A stretch of DNA of 10,329 nucleotides, from the NCBI GenBank assembly GCA_964591225.1, contig CAZQAO010000033.1, positions 1 to 10,329 on the forward strand, in the 5' to 3' direction. Numbering within the stretch: the first letter of the stretch is position 1; each line of letters opens with the position of its first letter. The translations under genes were made by a program, and so were the position numbers. The notes beneath the pieces were generated by a model that saw nothing but the letters and a program-made list of their open reading frames with translations, ran no database searches and was not told the DNA's origin. The DNA comes from MGBC108787 sp964591225. Lineage in GTDB: Bacteria > Bacillota_I > Bacilli_A > RF39 > UBA660. Below, piece by piece: positions 6,701-10,329 of the stretch.

Positions 6701-7397
6701 ATTTGATGGCGCCCATCTATCTGATATTCATGAAGAAATGAAAAGTGCCGGCATGGATGAAGATGGTAAAGTAGAATTAATTAATGGTCGAACCGGAGAA
6801 CCTTTTGAAAATCGAATTAATGTGGGTGTCATGTACATGGTTAAATTACACCACATGGTTGATGATAAATTACATGCCCGGGCGACTGGACCATATAGTT
6901 TAGTTACTCAACAACCACTAGGTGGAAAAGCTCAATTTGGTGGTCAACGTTTTGGAGAAATGGAAGTTTGGGCACTTTATGCTTATGGTGCTGCTCACGT
7001 CTTACAAGAAATATTAACTATTAAATCCGATGATGTTGTCGGTCGGGTTAAGGTATATGAAGCTTTAGTTAAAGGTAAAACTGTTAACCAAGCTGGTGTT
7101 CCAGAATCTTTCCGAGTATTACTAAAAGAATTCCAAGCTTTAGGTTTGAATATTCAAATAATTAATCAAAATGATGAAATAGTTGATATGAAAGAATTAG
7201 AAAAAGATGATGATGAAGACGATGCGATAAGAATCGATGAATTAGATTCTAATGGTGAAGTTATTAATGCCGAAGTCGAAGAAGAAGCTGGTCAAGTTGA
7301 AGAAATCGAAGAAGATGACTTTGAAACGGATTTAGATGATTTAGAATTCCCTGAAACAATTGAAGAAGAAGATATGGAAGGAGATGATATCCTATGA
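3777..7397 (+). CDS. rpoB: RNA polymerase beta subunit
   Basis: This is the full-length beta subunit, 1206 residues against 1193 in B. subtilis, which forms one half of the RNA polymerase catalytic cleft. Landmarks in order are NGAERVIVSQLVRSP, the rifamycin-pocket cluster (G457-L483), CPIESPEGQNIGLI, GYNYEDA, DTKLGPEEITRDIPNVG, the active-site stretch GDKMSGRHGNKG with lysines K908 and K916 (E. coli K1065 and K1073), and GGKAQFGGQRFGEMEVWAL near the C-terminus. No large lineage insertion is seen. The tail from residue 1140 is strongly acidic: 35 of 67 residues are D or E and two are basic. The rifamycin cluster differs from the sensitive consensus: K463 (E. coli 513, usually Q), I468 (518) and D476 (526, usually H), while D466, R479 and S481 are conserved. 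H166 replaces the near-universal Arg in the P-x-R-G-x-W motif. The TGA stop overlaps the rpoC ATG, and the gene has its own strong promoter. Confidence 0.99.
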   Translation: MAFKLQKFGDYTERRSFSKSKNTMELSDLLEIQKKSYQWFLEEGIKEAFEELFPVESFTGNVTIDFGDYSFDTPRYSIKESKERMVNYAAPLKVQARVFIHETGEVKEQEIFLGDMPLMTDAGTFIINGAERVIVSQLVRSPSIYFKRETDKNGRRIITGEVIPDHGTWLEYELDARDVMYVRIDRTRKVPVTTFLRALGLSSDEDIMSVFGENEYLKNTLLKDNTKNTDEALIEIYEKLRPGEPATLDSAKNQLVVRFFDHFRYDLAKVGRYKFNKKLNVTDRLLNATLAMDIKDGKTVIAKKGEVITKEILEKIKPVLKAGFGMKKTIINEELDQYDQIQEILVYDKQNPEKVVKIIGNDQSIDIKRLTISDIYASISYYLNLQDGFGHTDEIDNLANRRVRQVGELIQKQFKVGMARMERVIRERMTTQELDSVTPKSLINIRPVTAVLKEFFGSSQLSKFMDQINPIAELTDKRRLSSLGPGGLSRDRAGMDVRDVNASHYGRICPIESPEGQNIGLITSLAGYAKINEYGFITTPYRKVVNGVVQMDEVYYMTADEEADYYISQATVALDDNNRIIEDEVLVRINGDNVMCKREQVDYVDVDPSQLVAITTSCIPFLNYDDANRTLMGANMQRQAVPLLTCEAPIVGTGVEHVAAKYSGSTVVAKADGVVDYADALKIVVKTAKGKDTYYLANFERTNASSSLNHKPLVKKGDKIHAGQVIADGPSTQNGELALGKNMTVAFMTYNGYNYEDAVILNERLVKDDVYTSLHIERYEIQCRDTKLGPEEITRDIPNVGEEARRNLDSEGIVRIGTEVKEGDILVGKVTPKGVQELTSEEKLLHAIFGEKTREVRDTSLRVEHGADGIVHDVKVYTKENSDDMPPGVFKIIRVYIIQKRKIQVGDKMSGRHGNKGVISLVLPEEDMPYLPDGTPVDIMLNPLGVPSRMNIGQILEVHLGMAGQKLGVKYATPVFDGAHLSDIHEEMKSAGMDEDGKVELINGRTGEPFENRINVGVMYMVKLHHMVDDKLHARATGPYSLVTQQPLGGKAQFGGQRFGEMEVWALYAYGAAHVLQEILTIKSDDVVGRVKVYEALVKGKTVNQAGVPESFRVLLKEFQALGLNIQIINQNDEIVDMKELEKDDDEDDAIRIDELDSNGEVINAEVEEEAGQVEEIEEDDFETDLDDLEFPETIEEEDMEGDDIL

Positions 7398-10329
7398 TAG
7401 AAGTAAATAATATTAAAGGAATAAAAATAGGAATCGCCTCTCCTGAAGAAATCCGTAAATGGTCTTATGGAGAAGTAAAAAAACCAGAAACAATTAATTA
7501 TCGGACTTTAAAGCCAGAAAGAGATGGATTATATTGTGAAAAAATCTTTGGACCAACTAAAGATTATGAATGTAGTTGTGGAAAATATAAACGCCTTCGT
7601 TATAAAAATGTCATTTGCGATCGTTGTGGCGTAGAAGTTACTAAATCAAAAGTTCGTCGGGAAAGAATGGGCCATATTGAACTAGCTAGTCCATGTAGTC
7701 ATATTTGGTTCTTTAAAGGAGTACCTTCTAAAATGGGTTTAGTTTTGGATATGTCACCCCGCGATTTGGAAGAAGTACTTTACTTTGTAAGCTATGTCGT
7801 AATTGATCCTGGTAATGCTCCTTTAAGTAAAAAACAAACTTTATCTGATAAAGAATATCGGGCTTATTATGAAAAATATGGTTCAACATTTAGAGTTGGT
7901 ATGGGAGCAGAAGCTATCCAAGAACTATTAAAAGAAGTCGATATTGATAAAGAAGTCGAAGAACTACGAGCTGAACTAGAAAATGCTACCGGTCAAAAGA
8001 GAACCAGATTAGTTAAACGTTTAGATTGTTTAGTTTCTTTCCAAGAATCTAATAATCGTCCGGAATGGATGGTCTTAAATGTTTTACCAGTGTTACCTCC
8101 CGAACTTCGTCCGATGATTCAATTAGATGGTGGTCGTTTTGCTACTAGTGATTTAAATGATTTATATAGACGGATTATTAATCGTAATAACCGGTTGAAA
8201 AAATTATTAGAATTAGGAGCACCAACCATTATTGTTCAAAATGAAAAAAGAATGTTGCAAGAAGCTGTCGATAGTCTATTTGATAATGGTCGTCGGGGTC
8301 GAAGTGTTACGGCTGCTGGTAATCGTCCGTTAAAAAGTTTATCTAGTATTTTAAAAGGAAAACAAGGTCGTTTCCGTCAAAACTTATTAGGAAAACGGGT
8401 TGATTATTCAGGACGTAGTGTTATTGTCGTGGGACCAAATTTAAAAATGTATCAATGTGGAATTCCTAAAGAAATGGCATTGGAACTATTTAAACCTCAT
8501 GTTATTCATGGTTTAGTAGAACGCGGTCTTGCTCATAACATTAAGGGTGCTAAAAAACTAATTGAAGCTCGTGATGATCAAGTTTGGGATGTGGTTGAAG
8601 ATGTTATTACCGAACATCCTGTTATGTTAAACCGGGCGCCAACTTTACATAGATTAGGTATTCAAGCCTTTGAGCCAAAACTTGTTGGAGGTAAAGCTAT
8701 TCGTTTGCATCCTTTGGTTTGTGCCGCTTTTAACGCCGATTTCGATGGTGACCAAATGGCTGTTCACGTTCCGCTTTCTGAAGAAGCTAAAGCTGAAGCC
8801 CGCATATTAATGTTAGGTGCTAATAACATATTAAATCCTAAAGATGGAAAACCAATCGTTACTCCAAGTCAAGATATGGTTTTAGGTAACTGTTATCTAA
8901 CTAAAGAAGTAGCTGGAGAACCAAATGAAGGTAAAGTTTATAAAGATTCTAACGAAGTTTTAATGGCTTATGAACGGAAAGAAATTACTTTACATACTAG
9001 AATTGCCTTACCAGTTCGTTCTTTCAAGCATAAATTATTTACAGATGATCAAAAAGATAAATATTTAATTACTACTTGTGGCAAAATTATCTTTAACGAA
9101 ATATTACCAGATTCTTACCCATTTATTAACGAACCAACGAAAGAAAATATCGAAGGAATTACTCCTAATAAATATTTTGTTCCGATGGGAACTAATATAA
9201 AAGAAGATATTGCTAAAAGAGAAATTGTTACTCCATTTAGAAAGAAAAACTTAGAAAATATAATTGCCCAAGTATTTAAAAGATATAAAACTACTGAAAC
9301 TTCTATTATGCTTGATAAATTAAAAGATTTAGGTTTCAAATATTCAACTATTGCTGGTATTACTGTTTCCGCTTCCGATATTAAAGTTAGTCAAAATAAA
9401 GAAGCTATAATCGAAGAAGGTAAAGAATTAGTTGATAAAATTAACAAACAATTTAAACGGGGTTTAATTACCGAAGAAGAACGTTATACGAGAGTTATTG
9501 AAACTTGGAATAGTCAAAGTGATAAAATTAAAGCCGAATTACAAGATATGTCAAAAGATGACTTTGATAATCCATTATTTATGATGATGAATAGTGGAGC
9601 ACGGGGATCTATTTCTAACTTCGTTCAATTATCTGGAATGCGTGGTTTAATGGCTAAACCCGATGGTTCTACTGTTGAAATCCCTATTACTTCGAACTTT
9701 ATGGAAGGATTAAATGTTTCAGAATTCTTCTTATCAAGCCATGGATCTAGAAAAGGTTCTGCCGATACTGCACTTCGTACTGCTGACTCTGGATATTTAA
9801 CAAGACGTCTAGTCGATGTTGTCCAAGATATTATTGTGCGTGAATATGATTGTGGAACGATTCAAGGGGTCGAAGTATATGATTTAATTAATGATAAAGA
9901 TGGATCAGTAATCGAACCATTATCAGAACGGATTTTAGGAAGATATTCTGCTAAAAAAATTATAAATCCCGAAACTAAAGAAATGATTTTGGATAAAGGC
10001 GAAGAAATTACTGAAAATATTGTGGCTAAAATTGAAAAAGCTGGTATTAAACGCGTTGAAATTCGGAGTGTCTTAACTTGTAAATGCGATAACGGAGTTT
10101 GTCAAAAATGTTATGGTAGAAATCTTGCTACTGGTAATTTAGTAGAAACTGGAGAAGCAGTTGGTATTATGGCCGCTCAATCTATTGGTGAACCTGGTAC
10201 CCAACTTACCATGCGTACTTTCCACTCTGGTGGTGTGGCCCATGGCGGAGATGCCGATATCACTCAAGGTCTTCCAAGAGTTGAAGAATTATTTGAAGCT
10301 CGTAATCCGAAAGGAAAAGCCACTATTGC
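7394..10329 (+). CDS. rpoC: RNA polymerase beta' subunit (3' end cut by the window edge)
   Basis: This is the beta' catalytic subunit, of which 978 complete codons are present out of a usual length near 1200. The start ATG overlaps the rpoB stop as ATGA, with AAGGAG at 7378-7383, inside rpoB, as ribosome site. Visible parts are the N-terminal zinc ribbon C60, C62, C75, C78; the sigma-binding coiled-coil region around GGRFATSDLNDLYRR; KGKQGRFRQNLLGKRVDYSGR; NRAPTLHRLGIQAFEP; and the catalytic NADFDGDQMA (447-456), whose D449, D451 and D453 hold the active-site magnesium. The bridge helix spans about 778-808 (SHGSRKGSADTAL). The second zinc site is C820, C896, C903 and C906, with an extra cysteine at 898. 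The trigger-loop start (SIGEPGTQLTMRTFH) and DITQGLPRVEELFEAR follow. All landmarks are intact, every Trp codon is TGG, and there is no internal stop. The missing part is the C-terminal portion after the start of the trigger-loop region. Confidence 0.99.
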   Translation, partial: MIEVNNIKGIKIGIASPEEIRKWSYGEVKKPETINYRTLKPERDGLYCEKIFGPTKDYECSCGKYKRLRYKNVICDRCGVEVTKSKVRRERMGHIELASPCSHIWFFKGVPSKMGLVLDMSPRDLEEVLYFVSYVVIDPGNAPLSKKQTLSDKEYRAYYEKYGSTFRVGMGAEAIQELLKEVDIDKEVEELRAELENATGQKRTRLVKRLDCLVSFQESNNRPEWMVLNVLPVLPPELRPMIQLDGGRFATSDLNDLYRRIINRNNRLKKLLELGAPTIIVQNEKRMLQEAVDSLFDNGRRGRSVTAAGNRPLKSLSSILKGKQGRFRQNLLGKRVDYSGRSVIVVGPNLKMYQCGIPKEMALELFKPHVIHGLVERGLAHNIKGAKKLIEARDDQVWDVVEDVITEHPVMLNRAPTLHRLGIQAFEPKLVGGKAIRLHPLVCAAFNADFDGDQMAVHVPLSEEAKAEARILMLGANNILNPKDGKPIVTPSQDMVLGNCYLTKEVAGEPNEGKVYKDSNEVLMAYERKEITLHTRIALPVRSFKHKLFTDDQKDKYLITTCGKIIFNEILPDSYPFINEPTKENIEGITPNKYFVPMGTNIKEDIAKREIVTPFRKKNLENIIAQVFKRYKTTETSIMLDKLKDLGFKYSTIAGITVSASDIKVSQNKEAIIEEGKELVDKINKQFKRGLITEEERYTRVIETWNSQSDKIKAELQDMSKDDFDNPLFMMMNSGARGSISNFVQLSGMRGLMAKPDGSTVEIPITSNFMEGLNVSEFFLSSHGSRKGSADTALRTADSGYLTRRLVDVVQDIIVREYDCGTIQGVEVYDLINDKDGSVIEPLSERILGRYSAKKIINPETKEMILDKGEEITENIVAKIEKAGIKRVEIRSVLTCKCDNGVCQKCYGRNLATGNLVETGEAVGIMAAQSIGEPGTQLTMRTFHSGGVAHGGDADITQGLPRVEELFEARNPKGKATI

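Noticed and set aside
9115..9339. Minus-strand open frame of 74 codons inside rpoC, looking hydrophobic
   Set aside because: It is antisense to conserved rpoC. The hydrophobic look comes from reading Lys/Glu/Asn-rich codons backwards, not from a real membrane protein.
3777..10329. Possible altered genetic code (TGA as Trp, or CGG/AGG reassigned, as in some mollicutes and uncultured Bacilli)
   Set aside because: TGA ends rpoB exactly at the rpoC start, and Trp is TGG throughout. CGG encodes the invariant R479 of RpoB and the Arg of NRAP in RpoC. AGG at 4305-4307 falls where relatives have Lys/Arg.

Overview
The window is about 30% G+C and reads as a low-G+C Gram-positive chromosome, most like an uncultured or mollicute-related member of the Bacilli. 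The RNA polymerase genes are closest in feel to Bacillus subtilis. The methyltransferase upstream of rpoB matches B. subtilis YbxB in sequence and position. Shine-Dalgarno sites have a GGGGTGAG core and promoters look like standard SigA (-35/-10) sites. TGA is a real stop (it ends rpoB), Trp is always TGG, and CGG sits at conserved arginines, so the standard bacterial code is used rather than the Mycoplasma code. Comparisons with E. coli and B. subtilis proteins are from memory, not from a search.

Layout, all on the + strand. 1-44 is an unexplained stretch near 50% G+C. 52-1213 holds a promoter and an HD-domain deoxynucleotide triphosphohydrolase of the dGTPase family. 1223-2939 holds a promoter and a ClpX-like AAA+ unfoldase whose N-terminal domain is not the ClpX zinc finger. 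Two candidate A/T-rich terminators follow (2938-3004). 3016-3712 holds a promoter and the YbxB/RsmC-like methyltransferase. A very strong promoter buried in the last codons of that gene (3687-3715) then drives rpoB (3777-7397). rpoC (7394 onward) overlaps rpoB by 4 bases and runs off the right edge after 978 codons.

The first three genes look like separately promoted housekeeping units (dNTP hydrolysis, protein unfolding, RNA methylation). rpoB and rpoC form a translationally coupled pair for the two large RNA polymerase subunits. There is no mobile element, CRISPR array, tRNA or clear defence system in the window.

The points most worth following are three. The native RpoB carries rifamycin-resistance-type residues (Lys and Asp at E. 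coli positions 513 and 526). The ClpX-like protein keeps the AAA+ machinery and an IGF ClpP-docking motif but has an unrecognised receptor domain of about 190 residues. The rpoB promoter overlaps the 3' end of the upstream gene.
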